Position numbers and translations under genes: made by a program
Origin: Promethearchaeota archaeon
Lineage (GTDB): Archaea > Asgardarchaeota > Lokiarchaeia > Sigynarchaeales > SOKP01
Assembly (NCBI GenBank): GCA_019057775.1
Contig: JAHLWT010000202.1
Span: 1-64,000, forward strand
Reading direction: 5' to 3'
Length of the DNA: 64,000 nt
Notes under the pieces: generated by a model
Databases searched by the model: none
What the model was told of the DNA's origin: nothing
The model's input: only the letters and a program-made list of their open reading frames with translations
In this document: positions 35,528 through 45,778 of the stretch, in pieces
How positions within the stretch are numbered: the stretch's first letter is position 1
How the letters are laid out: each line of letters starts with the position of its first letter

Positions 35528-37324
35528 ATGGCAAATTTTCTGGATTCTTCTGAGTTTCTGTTATTTTATTTAGGTTTAAACGTTGTTATCATAATCCTAA
35601 ATACAGTATTCTTTATAGCCCGGAAGAGAGAGAATTCAGCAAATAAGTTAAAGTACCTAATTATCATCATACTAGGAATTTCAATAACTATTCTTGGTTT
35701 CAATTCACTTCCCTACATGATAAATTCTACAGATTCAGTAAGATCTTCAGAACAAATACTCTTGGATAATCTTTTTCTCTTTTTGTTATGTTTTTCTACA
35801 GTACTCTTTATTTATTCAATACATAACTCTGATGATGATATTGTAGAATTGAAAAAGCCCTCATTCTTTAAAGCAAGGAAAGGAAAGATAAAAATAGGGA
35901 AAATCGTGAAAGACGGGCACAAAAAAGGGAAATTCTTTCTATCGCTTGAAGATCTTGAGAAGCATATGTTTGTGTGTGGGGCAACGGGAACAGGGAAGAG
36001 TAATTTTTTACAGAATTTTCTAATTAACATGACAAACCGATACAAGATACCCTTCCTTTTGGCAGAATTCAAGGGGGAATATCATTTTTTACAGAGAAAA
36101 GTCAATGATTTGTTGATAATCAGACCTGGAGAAAATTTTTCAATAAACATATTTAATCCGGGGGAGTCGCTTCCAGAAGTCCACGCAGAAAGAATTTTTG
36201 ACATACTGAAAAGCGGGAAATTTTTGGATGAGAATGCCGAGTTCTCTCCGCAGATGGAAAAGGTGTTAATAGAAATTTTAACAAAGGTCTGCCAGAACAA
36301 GCAATTTCAGAGTTGGGAAGGTTTTTATGAATACTGTAAAGGGTATGCTAAGAATAAGAAGAATGAGATACCGATGCTAAGCCAGACACTTATCAGCATT
36401 ACGAATAGGATAAGAAGATTTTCATTAGGTTCCTTAAAAGCGATATTTGATACGGAACATGAAATTAATATGGAAATTCTATTCGAAAGAAACATTTTAA
36501 TTGATTTGAGCTCCATTATCCGCTTAGGAGGGGAGAAGGAAGATGCCCTATTTTTTCTTAACATGGTGTTGAAATATCTATGGGATAAAAACCTTACCCG
36601 AGGAGCGTTCAATTTTCAAGGGATAAAACACATTACTATAGTTGAGGATACTCAGTACTTTGCTCCAAAAGATCTTACTAGGAAAAACAAATTAACTACA
36701 TATTTAGAAGACATTGCACTACTTCAACGGGGTACGGGTGAGTGTTTAATTTCACTGGCAACTCACCCCGACATAAGCGAAGAGATTCTGGCTAATTGCG
36801 GTGTACTCATATGCTTTAAGACACACATTGATAAAGAATTTCTATGCAAACTATTAAATCTAGATGTAGAGAATGAAGAATATCTATCAATCTTAGAAAA
36901 GGGGCAATGTATCGTGAGAGTTAATTCAATTAAAAGACCTTTTCTACTAGAAGTTCCGCTGATCTCTAGGGAATGGTTAAAAATCATGGAAATCAATGAA
37001 AATAATCAGAAAGTTTTAGATAGGTTTAATAAAATGAGAAGTGAGAAGAAAGAAAAAATTAAACATCCTTCACAAAATGGTGGCAGTTATTTGAATACAA
37101 TAAAAAATAAGATTGTGAGAGTTATGAGAAATAAAGGTAAAAAAGATAAATTGAATTCAAGGTCGGATTTTGATCTCGAGGATGAATATTTGGAGTCTGT
37201 AAAAAAGGAATTTCTTGAAGTTGAGCCTTTAGAGGCTTCTTCGGATTCAGACGGTTCCTTTGATAAACTTAAGAATTACTTTGAAAAACTCTATGAAAAA
37301 CAAGAAAATCGAAAAAGGCATTAA
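35528..37324 (+). CDS. Membrane-anchored TraG/HerA-type ATPase
   Basis: The 598-residue protein has three predicted transmembrane segments near the N-terminus (about 11-31, 42-60 and 80-98). A cytoplasmic HerA/VirD4-type ATPase domain follows, with Walker A GATGTGKS (151-158) and a Walker B-like ITIVEDTQYF near 378. The C-terminal 90 residues are charged and low in structure. Membrane-anchored ATPases of this type act as coupling proteins in conjugation or as DNA pumps. The GC-richer codon use compared with its flanks (for example GGGGGAG and CGGGG runs) hints at recent acquisition. No relaxase or pilus genes are visible nearby, so conjugation is not established. A convergent membrane-protein gene follows. 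Confidence 0.75.
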   Translation: MANFLDSSEFLLFYLGLNVVIIILNTVFFIARKRENSANKLKYLIIIILGISITILGFNSLPYMINSTDSVRSSEQILLDNLFLFLLCFSTVLFIYSIHNSDDDIVELKKPSFFKARKGKIKIGKIVKDGHKKGKFFLSLEDLEKHMFVCGATGTGKSNFLQNFLINMTNRYKIPFLLAEFKGEYHFLQRKVNDLLIIRPGENFSINIFNPGESLPEVHAERIFDILKSGKFLDENAEFSPQMEKVLIEILTKVCQNKQFQSWEGFYEYCKGYAKNKKNEIPMLSQTLISITNRIRRFSLGSLKAIFDTEHEINMEILFERNILIDLSSIIRLGGEKEDALFFLNMVLKYLWDKNLTRGAFNFQGIKHITIVEDTQYFAPKDLTRKNKLTTYLEDIALLQRGTGECLISLATHPDISEEILANCGVLICFKTHIDKEFLCKLLNLDVENEEYLSILEKGQCIVRVNSIKRPFLLEVPLISREWLKIMEINENNQKVLDRFNKMRSEKKEKIKHPSQNGGSYLNTIKNKIVRVMRNKGKKDKLNSRSDFDLEDEYLESVKKEFLEVEPLEASSDSDGSFDKLKNYFEKLYEKQENRKRH

Positions 37325-37336
37325 GACTAGATAGTA

Positions 37337-37939
37337 CTATACTATTAATCTCAGAGAAGTTTTGAAACCAAAGAAAATCCAAAAAACAATTCCAGCTCCA
37401 ATAAAAGCAAAAGATTTTAATTTAGAGCGAATTATGAACTTGTTATAGCACATAAGATAAATGCCAATAGCTATTAGCAGCATTGACAAGAATGAGAGAA
37501 AACTGATCAAAAAAAACATACTTTTCTCATAAATGTTTAACGTGTGAACCTGTTCTAGCGAAATGATTGTTTCTATCTTATCTACATATTTAATAACAAT
37601 TTGCGGCTCTGGAAACTTTTTGAAAATATCAAAGAGAAGTGGAGTAATAATATTTAATAGAAATCCAAAACCAATAAAAACGCAAATTGCCGACCCGGCT
37701 CTCCCTCGTCTTTTCACTAATTCAACTTTTCCATGAACCTTTTCGTCATATTCTTTTTCTCTTGCATGTAGTAGTAAAACTATTCCCATAATTGAGAAAA
37801 TGAGAAATAGAACGAAATTTCCATTCTTAAAAAAAAAGTACCAGAAATCGTTAAACACTTCCAGCATATATTCTATTATTTCAAAAATTCCTCCAAAATC
37901 AGGTAGTTCAATATTATTTACCATATTATACAAGCGCAT
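37337..37939 (-). CDS. Polytopic membrane protein of unknown function
   Basis: The 200-residue protein has about four hydrophobic segments, around residues 40-55, 80-100, 135-160 and 175-195. A basic loop (KVELVKRRGRAGS) lies after the first. I do not recognise a family. It converges on the TraG/HerA-type ATPase with only 12 bases between stops. Either of two nearby methionines (residues 1 or 6) could start it. Confidence 0.6.
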   Translation of the reverse strand: MRLYNMVNNIELPDFGGIFEIIEYMLEVFNDFWYFFFKNGNFVLFLIFSIMGIVLLLHAREKEYDEKVHGKVELVKRRGRAGSAICVFIGFGFLLNIITPLLFDIFKKFPEPQIVIKYVDKIETIISLEQVHTLNIYEKSMFFLISFLSFLSMLLIAIGIYLMCYNKFIIRSKLKSFAFIGAGIVFWIFFGFKTSLRLIV

Positions 37940-38193
37940 TAAACTCCGTAATTTTGAGTTTTCAAATAGAACATTAAATATTCTAATAAGCGCTATTTAA
38001 AATTGTAATATTATTGAGAATTAGATGGGAAATATCTTTATAGATCAATTTTATTGAGATTAAAGAGGAGAATAAAAATCGTATTTTCGAAATTTTGAAA
38101 CTTAGTTAGCTTGATATATAATACAAAGAATAAAAATTAAAATAATTTATCAATTTGATGGGTGAAAATTGAAAAGGAGTATGAGAATTTAAG

Positions 38194-40059
38194 TTATTCT
38201 TTAATTAATGGGAGAGAAAAGCTAAATTTTGATCCTTTATTTCTTCCCAAGGATTCAACCCATATCTCTCCTCCGTGTAATTCAATGATCTTTTTAGAAG
38301 TGTATAAACCCATTCCAGTTCCTTCGATCCCAATATTCCACCCTTGACCATATCTTTCAATTTTACCAAATTTTTTAAAAATCTTTTTTTTCTCCTCTTT
38401 AGTAAAACCAATACCATTGTCTTTAACTGATATTACAACATAATCATCTCGATAATCAGATTGGATTTGTATCTCTCCGTAAGGAGGTGTAAATTTTATA
38501 GCATTTATTATTAGATGACTAATGACTTCATGTATCTTCTCTTTCTCAAAATAAAGAATGATCTTATCATAAACATTTAAATTAATGAAAAGGTTCCTGG
38601 TTGCTGCTAGCCCTCTCAAATTTCTAACGCAAAACTTAATTAAAAAAGTTAAATCTTCTCTTGTTGGTTTAATCTGTATTTGACCTGAGTCTAGATGAGA
38701 GGTTTCTAAGAGTTTGTTAATTATAGTTTCAAGTCTTTCAACTCCATGTTTTATCTCGTCAAGTATAGTATAAGATTCATCATCAAATTTGTCTCTATGC
38801 AACTCTATCAATAAATCAGTAAAGCCTTTGATCGAAATTAGTGGTGTTTTAAGTTCATGGGATGTTCGTTTAAGCAACTCAGATTTTAAGGAGTTGATTT
38901 CAACAACTTGCCTCTTAACTTTTCTTTGTTCAGTAACATCTTGTAAAATTGAGTGAAGAAATACCTTATCCATTGTTTTAATTGTTTTCACATTTATTAG
39001 GATATCTTTAATATCCCCATTTTTTGTTCTATATTTAGTTTCAAAAGAATCAGATCCTTCATTTATTACTTTCTTTAAATGTTGTTTATAGTCCTCTTCA
39101 TCTTCCATCAGGTCGAATTCTGGAATTCTTAGTTTTTTAAATTCTTCTCGAGTATATCCTAGGGTCTTATGCATTTGCTCATTAAAATCAACTATTTCCC
39201 CAGTATCAGTGTCGATGAGAATAATTGAATCCATAGCTTGCTCAAAGATAGCATGATATTTTTCTTCACTTGTTTTTAATTTCCTCTCCATATTCTTTTT
39301 TTCAGTGATATCAATAAAGATACAATGAGTTCGTTCAAAATTTCCAAACTCATCATAGCTTACCTTTCCATTAAATGATATTGTTTTATGTGTATCATCA
39401 CTACTAACAATTTCATACTTTACATCACGAACTTCACCCTGCTCTTTAAAAAGTGGAAACTGTGCTTTAAAAAATCCGCTTGATGATGGTACCATAAAAT
39501 CACCAAGCCACCTTCCTATAACATCATCTTTGGAATATCCAAAAAATTTAAGCCATGCTTTATTAATTTCTAATATATTACCATTCTCATCTAATGATTG
39601 GTAAGGAAGAGGAGCATTTTCATATAATAGCTTAAATTTTTTTTCCGATTCTTCGAGTTTCTGGTTAATAATTTTCTTATCTGAAATATCTCGTAAAACA
39701 CCTACGAGTTTATGATTATCTCCAGATTTAACTAAACTACCATGGAAAGCGACTGGAATAAAATGCCCTACTTTGTGCTTTACTCTGTATTCTATCGAAA
39801 AAACTTCTTGAGAATTAATAATTTGGCTCAATGTTTCCGTAATGGTTGATAAATCATCATGATGGATAAATTTAAGAAAACTTATTCCTAACAATTCCTC
39901 TGGTCGATATCCAAATAGTTCATAAGCTTGAGGACTAACATACGTAAATATTCCATCTAATTCAGTCTCAATTATAACGTCTTTAATGTTATTTATTAAG
40001 AACTCATATTTCTCATTAAAATCTTTTAATAAACTATTAGTTACAGTCATTTCTTTCAC
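38194..40059 (-). CDS. PAS-domain sensor histidine kinase
   Basis: The 621-residue protein has three PAS domains in tandem (about residues 15-130, 140-255 and 265-380), each with the typical YxxL/I-F-E...D-x-x-G-x-I core and linkers such as RDISDKK and IDITEKK. A HisKA dimerisation domain with the phospho-accepting histidine in RTSHELKTPL follows (about 395), then a HATPase domain with NAIKFTPPYG (N box), DNGIGF (G1) and GTGMGLYTSKKIIELHGG (G2). No transmembrane segment is present, so it senses a cytoplasmic signal. The stand-alone receiver at 4403-4780 is one possible partner. A GTG at the annotated start or an ATG three codons later could begin it. Confidence 0.93.
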   Translation of the reverse strand: MKEMTVTNSLLKDFNEKYEFLINNIKDVIIETELDGIFTYVSPQAYELFGYRPEELLGISFLKFIHHDDLSTITETLSQIINSQEVFSIEYRVKHKVGHFIPVAFHGSLVKSGDNHKLVGVLRDISDKKIINQKLEESEKKFKLLYENAPLPYQSLDENGNILEINKAWLKFFGYSKDDVIGRWLGDFMVPSSSGFFKAQFPLFKEQGEVRDVKYEIVSSDDTHKTISFNGKVSYDEFGNFERTHCIFIDITEKKNMERKLKTSEEKYHAIFEQAMDSIILIDTDTGEIVDFNEQMHKTLGYTREEFKKLRIPEFDLMEDEEDYKQHLKKVINEGSDSFETKYRTKNGDIKDILINVKTIKTMDKVFLHSILQDVTEQRKVKRQVVEINSLKSELLKRTSHELKTPLISIKGFTDLLIELHRDKFDDESYTILDEIKHGVERLETIINKLLETSHLDSGQIQIKPTREDLTFLIKFCVRNLRGLAATRNLFINLNVYDKIILYFEKEKIHEVISHLIINAIKFTPPYGEIQIQSDYRDDYVVISVKDNGIGFTKEEKKKIFKKFGKIERYGQGWNIGIEGTGMGLYTSKKIIELHGGEIWVESLGRNKGSKFSFSLPLIKE

Positions 40060-40223
40060 ACTCTTGAAGATTTGAAAGCATTCTAATAAGTATGGATAGA
40101 ATAATAATTTTCGTTACGTTAATGAAGAAGATAGTTGGTTATTTAAAAATTAGTAATAATAATTTAAACACCGATCTATTAACATTTTTTAAATACTATT
40201 AGATTCTTTCTATTATGTAGATA

Positions 40224-40796
40224 ATGAAGGGAAGAAAGATTTATCTTCTAAGAATTGGAGTAATCGATTTAATAATATTAATGAATTTAGAAAAGCATCT
40301 TAATATAGCATTTGAGGGATATAATATTAAGGTGGATATTCACTCTGATGTAATCCAGCTAGATAACTTAGAGTATAACCGGGAAAGAGGGCAATATAAT
40401 GCATCAAGGATTCTAGAAGAAATATCTAAAAGGTATCATAAAAAATACATATTTAGAATTTTAGGAGTTATGGATAAAGACATCTATACAAAAGATTATA
40501 ATTTTATTTTTGGAACAGCCTGGTTTCTTTCCAAGGAAGCATTAATTTCAGTAACGAGATTGAGAGATGAATTTTATAAAGAATCAGCAGTTTTATATAA
40601 AAAGTCTACAAATAATGATGAATTTGATTTAAGGGTATTTAAGGAAGCTTTTCATGAATTAGGGCACACATTTGGTTTGGAACATTGTTATAATTTTTGC
40701 ATAATGCAATTCTCGAATTGTTTAGCAGATACAGATAAAAAACCAGAGGAGTTTTGCAATTCTTGTTTGGAATATCTAAATTCAAGCTTCTTGTAA
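40224..40796 (+). CDS. amzA: Archaemetzincin
   Basis: The 190-residue protein ends with FHELGHTFGLEHCYNFCIMQ, the zinc-binding HExxHxxGxxHC signature of archaemetzincins. The following CxMxFSNCLADTDKKPEEFCNSC contains the conserved methionine and cysteines of a second zinc site. Length matches the family. Archaemetzincins are soluble metalloproteases of unknown physiological target. The ATG start is used. It stops one base before the stop of the convergent ADP-ribosylglycohydrolase gene. Confidence 0.93.
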   Translation: MKGRKIYLLRIGVIDLIILMNLEKHLNIAFEGYNIKVDIHSDVIQLDNLEYNRERGQYNASRILEEISKRYHKKYIFRILGVMDKDIYTKDYNFIFGTAWFLSKEALISVTRLRDEFYKESAVLYKKSTNNDEFDLRVFKEAFHELGHTFGLEHCYNFCIMQFSNCLADTDKKPEEFCNSCLEYLNSSFL

Positions 40797-40797
40797 A

Positions 40798-41817
40798 TTA
40801 TTTTGAATAACTTAAATTTAACTGATTTTTAAATTTATTGTAAAGAGCTTCACTAATTATCAAGATTTTCTTATGATCCTTAACTAATTTTATTAAATCT
40901 AATGGGATATTTTCTAAACCGAAATATGCTCCAGCTAGACTTCCTCCTATTGCTCCAATCGTATCACTATCTCCTCCTGCTGTCGCAAGTTCATAGATAC
41001 ATTCTTTAAATGAATTTCTCCTCTTAAGGAATAAAAATATTGAACATATTACAGTACTCATTGTATATGGATGAACAAAAGCTTGTCCTAAGTATTGCTC
41101 TATAAAATAGGGTGATTTCACACCAATTTGTGAAAATTTGATTAAACCAGCTTCAATTGGTAAGTGTAAATTTAATTTTAGTTTATTGAGAGTTTTCACA
41201 AATTCTTTCCAAATCTCTTCTTGAGAATTTGATATTATGGAAGTTAAAGCTTCAAAGAACTCATCAATAGAAAAACCAGTTTTTGGGTCTTTATCGATTA
41301 AGAACGCGATTGCTCTTGCAATTATAACTGCTCCAGCTGAAGCAGCGGGATGAGAATGAGTGATTTTACTTGATTCAATCGAATATTTTTTTAATTCTTT
41401 AATGTTCTTACAATAGAATAGACCAATAGGTGCTATTCTCATAGCAGTACCATTACCGCCCGAATTTGAAGCTGCTTGCTGCCATGAAATCCCCTGTTTC
41501 AATTTTCTTATTGATGAAATGCATCCATATCCAGGACCTATTGGAGGATCATTAAGCCAACGTATATACTCTTTGATAAAATTATCATAAGTAAAACCAT
41601 TTCCTTGGATCAAGGCTTTTGCAGTATGCAACGTTAATTGTGAATCATCAGTATATGTATTAAATAACTTTTTATTATTTTGAATGAACTCTTCAAAATT
41701 ATCAAACCTTGATTTGATATCTTTTCTTAAAACGCCCTCAAAAGGATGACCGAGAGTATCTCCTATTGCCACTCCTAAGAGAGTCCCATCAAATTTGTTA
41801 AGATAATTGAAACCCAT
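40798..41817 (-). CDS. ADP-ribosylglycohydrolase (DraG/ARH family)
   Basis: The 339-residue protein shows the DraG/ARH signatures: FDGTLLGVAIGDTLGHPFEG at the N-terminus, YTDDSQLTLHTAKAL for metal binding, and AAGGDSDTIGAIGGSLAGAYFG near the C-terminus. The aspartates of TDD and GGDSDT coordinate two magnesium ions in this family. It removes ADP-ribose from modified proteins or related molecules. No ADP-ribosyltransferase gene is visible in the window. The ATG start is preceded by GAGTAAA, a weak ribosome-binding site. Confidence 0.93.
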   Translation of the reverse strand: MGFNYLNKFDGTLLGVAIGDTLGHPFEGVLRKDIKSRFDNFEEFIQNNKKLFNTYTDDSQLTLHTAKALIQGNGFTYDNFIKEYIRWLNDPPIGPGYGCISSIRKLKQGISWQQAASNSGGNGTAMRIAPIGLFYCKNIKELKKYSIESSKITHSHPAASAGAVIIARAIAFLIDKDPKTGFSIDEFFEALTSIISNSQEEIWKEFVKTLNKLKLNLHLPIEAGLIKFSQIGVKSPYFIEQYLGQAFVHPYTMSTVICSIFLFLKRRNSFKECIYELATAGGDSDTIGAIGGSLAGAYFGLENIPLDLIKLVKDHKKILIISEALYNKFKNQLNLSYSK

Positions 41818-41944
41818 TTTACTCCAATTGGTTGAAATATAATAGTAATTAAATCGAACTCTACATTTTTAAGCTTTTTGCTTCCCTTTCACAGAGTTCT
41901 TAAAGTTTTTCCAAAAAAAATATTATGGAAATTAAGAATCTTCT

Positions 41945-43507
41945 TCAGTTATTAGGTTGGCGCTCAGGAATTAAAATTATGAATTTGCTCCCTTGATGGT
42001 GATCTCCTATGATCCGATCTTCAACACTTATCTCTCCATTATATTTCTCAATTATTCTTTTTACAAGTAAAAGACCTAACCCAATACCAGTAGGGATTTC
42101 TCCTTCTTTATATTCTCTTGAGAAAATGTTACCCTTCATTGAATCAGGGATTCCCAGACCATTATCTAACACTTCAAATCTGATATAATTAGCATTATTC
42201 TTACTTATTTTAGATACATTTACTGTAATATTGATTATGTTATTTTCATTATGGTAAACAGCATTATAAAGGATATTCTCAAAAATATTTTTCAATAATT
42301 TATTAGTCCCAACAAAATATTCATTCAGGGAAGAATTAATTTCAATTTTTATATTTTTATCAGGAAAACTCTCCTTTAGAGCTTCACTCGTTTTTTTAAT
42401 AACTCGAAGAGCTTCAATGGGATAGATCCCATTTTTTCCTTCTTCAACTTGAGAAAGATTTTGTACATTTTTTACTAGTTCTTTCCCTCTTATTACTTGC
42501 TCATTAATGAGGGATGTAACTTCTTCAAATTCTTTGTTCTTATCATTACTTTGTGAATAAAACTTTGAAAGTTCAAGCGAAGATAAAATATTTTGAAGGA
42601 TATTATTAATATCGTGCGTGAAAATATCCTTATACAAGTTGCTACGATTATAAGCACTACGATATTTTTCTTCAGATTCCGTTAATCTAATTTCTTTCAA
42701 TTTCTCATCTGTTATATCCTCATAAACGGCAACAATTTCACCTGTAGGGAGTTTATAAACATAATTTTCACGCCAACCATAAATTCTCTCATCTCTATAA
42801 ATGGAAATAGGGTGATGTTCTGGAACTCCAGTCTTCCATACTCTCTGAAATACATCAAACAATCCGAACTTCTTAACTCCCGGAAACATCTTAACTACAC
42901 TTTTTCCGATGAGATCTTCCTTTTTAATATTTTCAACTTTTTCTGCTGCTAAATTAAAATCTTTGAAGATAAAATCATTACCATCATCGATTGCTTCATA
43001 AACGGCTACACTGCTATATATCTTATTAAATAATTCGTAATATTTCTTTTCAGATTCTATTAACTTTCGTTCTGCATTTTTACGTTCTGTAATGTTTACA
43101 ACCATAGAACGTGATTCTACGATATTTCCTTTCTCATTTATTATGGGGTTTACGGTTAAACTTATCCAAATAACCTCTCCATTTTTCCTTTTCATCTGAA
43201 GTTCTTCATTTAGGATCATTTTTCCTTTTATGAATTGTTTAAAAATCTCCTTTGCTTTTGATAAACCTTCCGGTGTATCAGCGTATAAGTCAAAAATGGT
43301 TTTTTCTAATAATTCTGCTTTTGTAAATCCTAAAAGGTTTGTGCTGGCATTGTTACAGTTTTTAATTATTTTGTCTTCGCCAATTGAAAAATATGCGATA
43401 GGTGCGCCTTCATATAACTTACGATAAGTTTCTTCAGAATCTACTAAAGATCTTCCTTTTGCTTTTTTCCCGTTAGTCTCATTTATTTTGTGAGAAGGGT
43501 TATTCAA
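41945..43507 (-). CDS. PAS-domain sensor histidine kinase
   Basis: The 520-residue protein has two PAS domains (about residues 30-145 and 150-275). The first reads YEGAPIAYFSIGEDKIIKNC and ends in VVNITERK; the second ends in YEDITDEK. A histidine-containing dimerisation helix (FTHDINNILQNILSSLELSKF) and a HATPase domain with DNGLGIPDS and GIGLGLLLVKRII follow. There is no membrane segment. The THDINN variant of the H box is common in archaeal PAS kinases. It starts with TTG, behind AAAAGGGG, and diverges from the dapA operon across about 310 bases. Confidence 0.92.
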   Translation of the reverse strand: MNNPSHKINETNGKKAKGRSLVDSEETYRKLYEGAPIAYFSIGEDKIIKNCNNASTNLLGFTKAELLEKTIFDLYADTPEGLSKAKEIFKQFIKGKMILNEELQMKRKNGEVIWISLTVNPIINEKGNIVESRSMVVNITERKNAERKLIESEKKYYELFNKIYSSVAVYEAIDDGNDFIFKDFNLAAEKVENIKKEDLIGKSVVKMFPGVKKFGLFDVFQRVWKTGVPEHHPISIYRDERIYGWRENYVYKLPTGEIVAVYEDITDEKLKEIRLTESEEKYRSAYNRSNLYKDIFTHDINNILQNILSSLELSKFYSQSNDKNKEFEEVTSLINEQVIRGKELVKNVQNLSQVEEGKNGIYPIEALRVIKKTSEALKESFPDKNIKIEINSSLNEYFVGTNKLLKNIFENILYNAVYHNENNIINITVNVSKISKNNANYIRFEVLDNGLGIPDSMKGNIFSREYKEGEIPTGIGLGLLLVKRIIEKYNGEISVEDRIIGDHHQGSKFIILIPERQPNN

Positions 43508-43819
43508 AGCTGTGACCCCTTTTTATTTTTATATGGATGAAGTAATAAAAAGTATGTAATTTTTCTAATACTTAAAAAAAGTTTGTTTATTTAACATTTA
43601 ACTTTTATCTATTGTATAAAAAGGGTTTGGTTTGATTTTCCAAAATAATGATTATAGAATAAATTTGATTGTTTTAGGTTTTCTTTCTTTTTTTATTTAT
43701 AAATAATTAATTTAATTTATTTGTAACAAATCTTTTAGAAGTTATTAATAAGGCTTATATAGGAATTTTACTAATAATTGCCTAAATCAATTAAAAAATA
43801 ATGCTAAATTGGTGAATTA
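43508..43819. other. Divergent promoter region
   Basis: About 312 AT-rich bases lie between the PAS kinase and dapA. T-rich and A-rich runs are frequent and several TATA-like strings occur, for example TTTATTTATAAATAA near 43690, but none is clearly better than the rest. GGTGA at 43811-43815 is the probable ribosome-binding site of dapA. I see no coding frame or structured element. Confidence 0.5.
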
Positions 43820-44722
43820 ATTATACCTGGAATAGAAAAACTGAAAAATGTAATCACAGCAATGATTTCTCCGTTTAAAGAAGATTTATCCTTAGATAAA
43901 ATGAAATATCGAGAATTTATCCGATTTCAAATCGATAATGGATGTCAAATATTGACAATGGGCACAACTGGTGAGAGTGCTACTATGTCTCACGAAGAAC
44001 ACCATGTTGCAATGGATATTACTGTTGATGAAGCAAAAAAAAGTGGAAAAGATCCATTTGTATTAGCGGGTGCGGGAAGTAATTCAACTAAAGAAGCTAT
44101 TTCCCTTTCTCAGTATGCTGAAAAGGTTGGAGCTGATGGGATCTTAATTGTGGTACCATATTATAATAAACCTGTTCAACATTCACTAATAGATCACTTT
44201 TCAGCAATTGCAGATTCAGTAACCTTACCCATCATTTTATATAACGTTCCAAGTCGAACTGGAAGAAATTTAGAACCTGAAACAATTTCAAAATTAGCAT
44301 ATTCAAAAGATAATATTGTAGGAGTAAAATGTGCCAGTGGTAATATTGATCAAATTACAAAAATAATCAAAACCACTCCCGATGATTTTATCATATTAAG
44401 TGGGGATGATAGCATGACATATCATATTATGGCTCTTGGTGGTAAAGGAGTTGTTAGTGTTGCCTCTAATATTATCCCATCAAAGTTGGTTGAATTTACA
44501 AACACTATGCTAAATAATAATTGGGAAACAGCAAGAAGAATGCACCTAGAGCTATATGATTTATTTAAAGTCTTATTTATTGAATCTAACCCCGGACCTG
44601 TGAAATATGCTGCTGATATAATGGGGTTAATGAATATAAGGATGAGGATGCCATTAACTCCTCCCTTAAAAGTGAATCAAGAGAAAATAAGAAATGTACT
44701 AGAAAGGTTAAACTTAATTTAA
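43820..44722 (+). CDS. dapA: 4-hydroxy-tetrahydrodipicolinate synthase
   Basis: The protein of about 300 residues is a TIM-barrel aldolase that condenses pyruvate with aspartate semialdehyde in lysine biosynthesis. It shows the family sequence MGTTGESATMSHEEH, the tyrosine in VVPYYNKPVQ, the YNVPSRTG block and the Schiff-base lysine in IVGVKCASGN. The ATG at 43862 would drop the conserved first strand VITAMISPF. The frame is open upstream to a TAA at about 43805 and contains no ATG, GTG or TTG before it. GGTGA at 43811-43815 precedes ATT-ATA, so the start is probably the ATT at 43820 (or the adjacent ATA), giving M-I-P-G-I-E-K. dapB follows after 16 bases. Confidence 0.93.
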   Translation: MIPGIEKLKNVITAMISPFKEDLSLDKMKYREFIRFQIDNGCQILTMGTTGESATMSHEEHHVAMDITVDEAKKSGKDPFVLAGAGSNSTKEAISLSQYAEKVGADGILIVVPYYNKPVQHSLIDHFSAIADSVTLPIILYNVPSRTGRNLEPETISKLAYSKDNIVGVKCASGNIDQITKIIKTTPDDFIILSGDDSMTYHIMALGGKGVVSVASNIIPSKLVEFTNTMLNNNWETARRMHLELYDLFKVLFIESNPGPVKYAADIMGLMNIRMRMPLTPPLKVNQEKIRNVLERLNLI

Positions 44723-44738
44723 ATTGGAGGATAATAAA

Positions 44739-45563
44739 TTGATTAAACTGTTAATCTTAGGTCCTACTGGTTCAATGGGAAGGTTAATTAGCAAAATGGC
44801 TTTAGAAGACGATGATATAGAAGTTGTAGCTGCTTGTGATACAACGCAAATCAATGATGATCTTGGGTTTATTGTAGGCTCTCGTGATCCAAATAAAATT
44901 AGAATTTCTGATGTACATAGTCTTCAAGGAGTAATCGATGATACTCAACCAGATGTAGTAGTGGATTTCACCTTAGCGAAGGCAACAGAAAAGAATTGTT
45001 TGCTGTGTGTTAAGAATGGTCTCAGATGTGTTATAGGCACAACAGCCTTATCTCAAGACTTTCTAACAAGATTTGAGGAACAAGTAAGAATACATGAAGT
45101 CCCTGGAGTTGTCTCACCAAATATGGCTACAGGCGTAAATATTTTTTTTAAGTTAGCCTCAATATTGACTAATTACTTAATTGACTGGGATATAGAGATA
45201 CTAGAAACACACCATCATAGAAAAGTTGATGCACCGAGTGGAACAGCGTTAAAAATTGGACAAATAATAAGTGATACTCTTAAAGCTGACTTTGAGGAAA
45301 TTGCGAAATTTGGACGCAGTAAAGGGCCAAATAAACGCCTAGTTGGAGCAAAAAATGAGATTGGAATTCATTCCATTCGAGCCGGAGATATTGTGGGTGA
45401 CCATGTAGTACTGTACGCAGGACCGGGAGAGAGAATAGAATTAAAACACCAAGCTCATAGTAGAGAATGTTTTGCTGAGGGTGCTATTAAAGCAATTAAA
45501 TTCATTGCAAATGCTAAAGAAAATAAAATTTTCTCAACGAGTGAAGTTCTTGGACTGAATTAA
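44739..45563 (+). CDS. dapB: 4-hydroxy-tetrahydrodipicolinate reductase
   Basis: The protein of about 274 residues has an N-terminal nucleotide-binding motif ILGPTGSMGRL (about residues 5-15), the domain-switch sequence ETHHHRKVDAPSGTALKIG with catalytic H-H and K, and the usual C-terminal GERIELKHQAHSRECFAEGA. It reduces the dapA product with NAD(P)H. The TTG at 44739 is chosen because GGAGG (44726-44730) lies eight bases before it; an upstream TTG at 44724 overlaps that ribosome-binding site. It is the second gene of the dapA-dapB pair. Confidence 0.95.
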   Translation: MIKLLILGPTGSMGRLISKMALEDDDIEVVAACDTTQINDDLGFIVGSRDPNKIRISDVHSLQGVIDDTQPDVVVDFTLAKATEKNCLLCVKNGLRCVIGTTALSQDFLTRFEEQVRIHEVPGVVSPNMATGVNIFFKLASILTNYLIDWDIEILETHHHRKVDAPSGTALKIGQIISDTLKADFEEIAKFGRSKGPNKRLVGAKNEIGIHSIRAGDIVGDHVVLYAGPGERIELKHQAHSRECFAEGAIKAIKFIANAKENKIFSTSEVLGLN

Positions 45564-45778
45564 GTTTTAAGTAAGATAAAATTATAAAAAAGATCAGTGC
45601 AGATCGGTATTATCATTAATCTTCTAAGCCATAAGACTATTTTTAGATTTCATTATGCCAACACTTCATCGAGAGTATTAAAGGGTATCCAAGCCTTAAT
45701 TGTCCCACTTTCTATAATTTTATCTCATATTAAAATAATAGAAACGAACTTTTAATTTTAATGTTAAATAAAAACTCA

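Noticed and set aside
35528..37324. Complete conjugation system
   Set aside because: Only a coupling-type ATPase is seen; no relaxase, pilus ATPase or other transfer genes are recognisable in the window.
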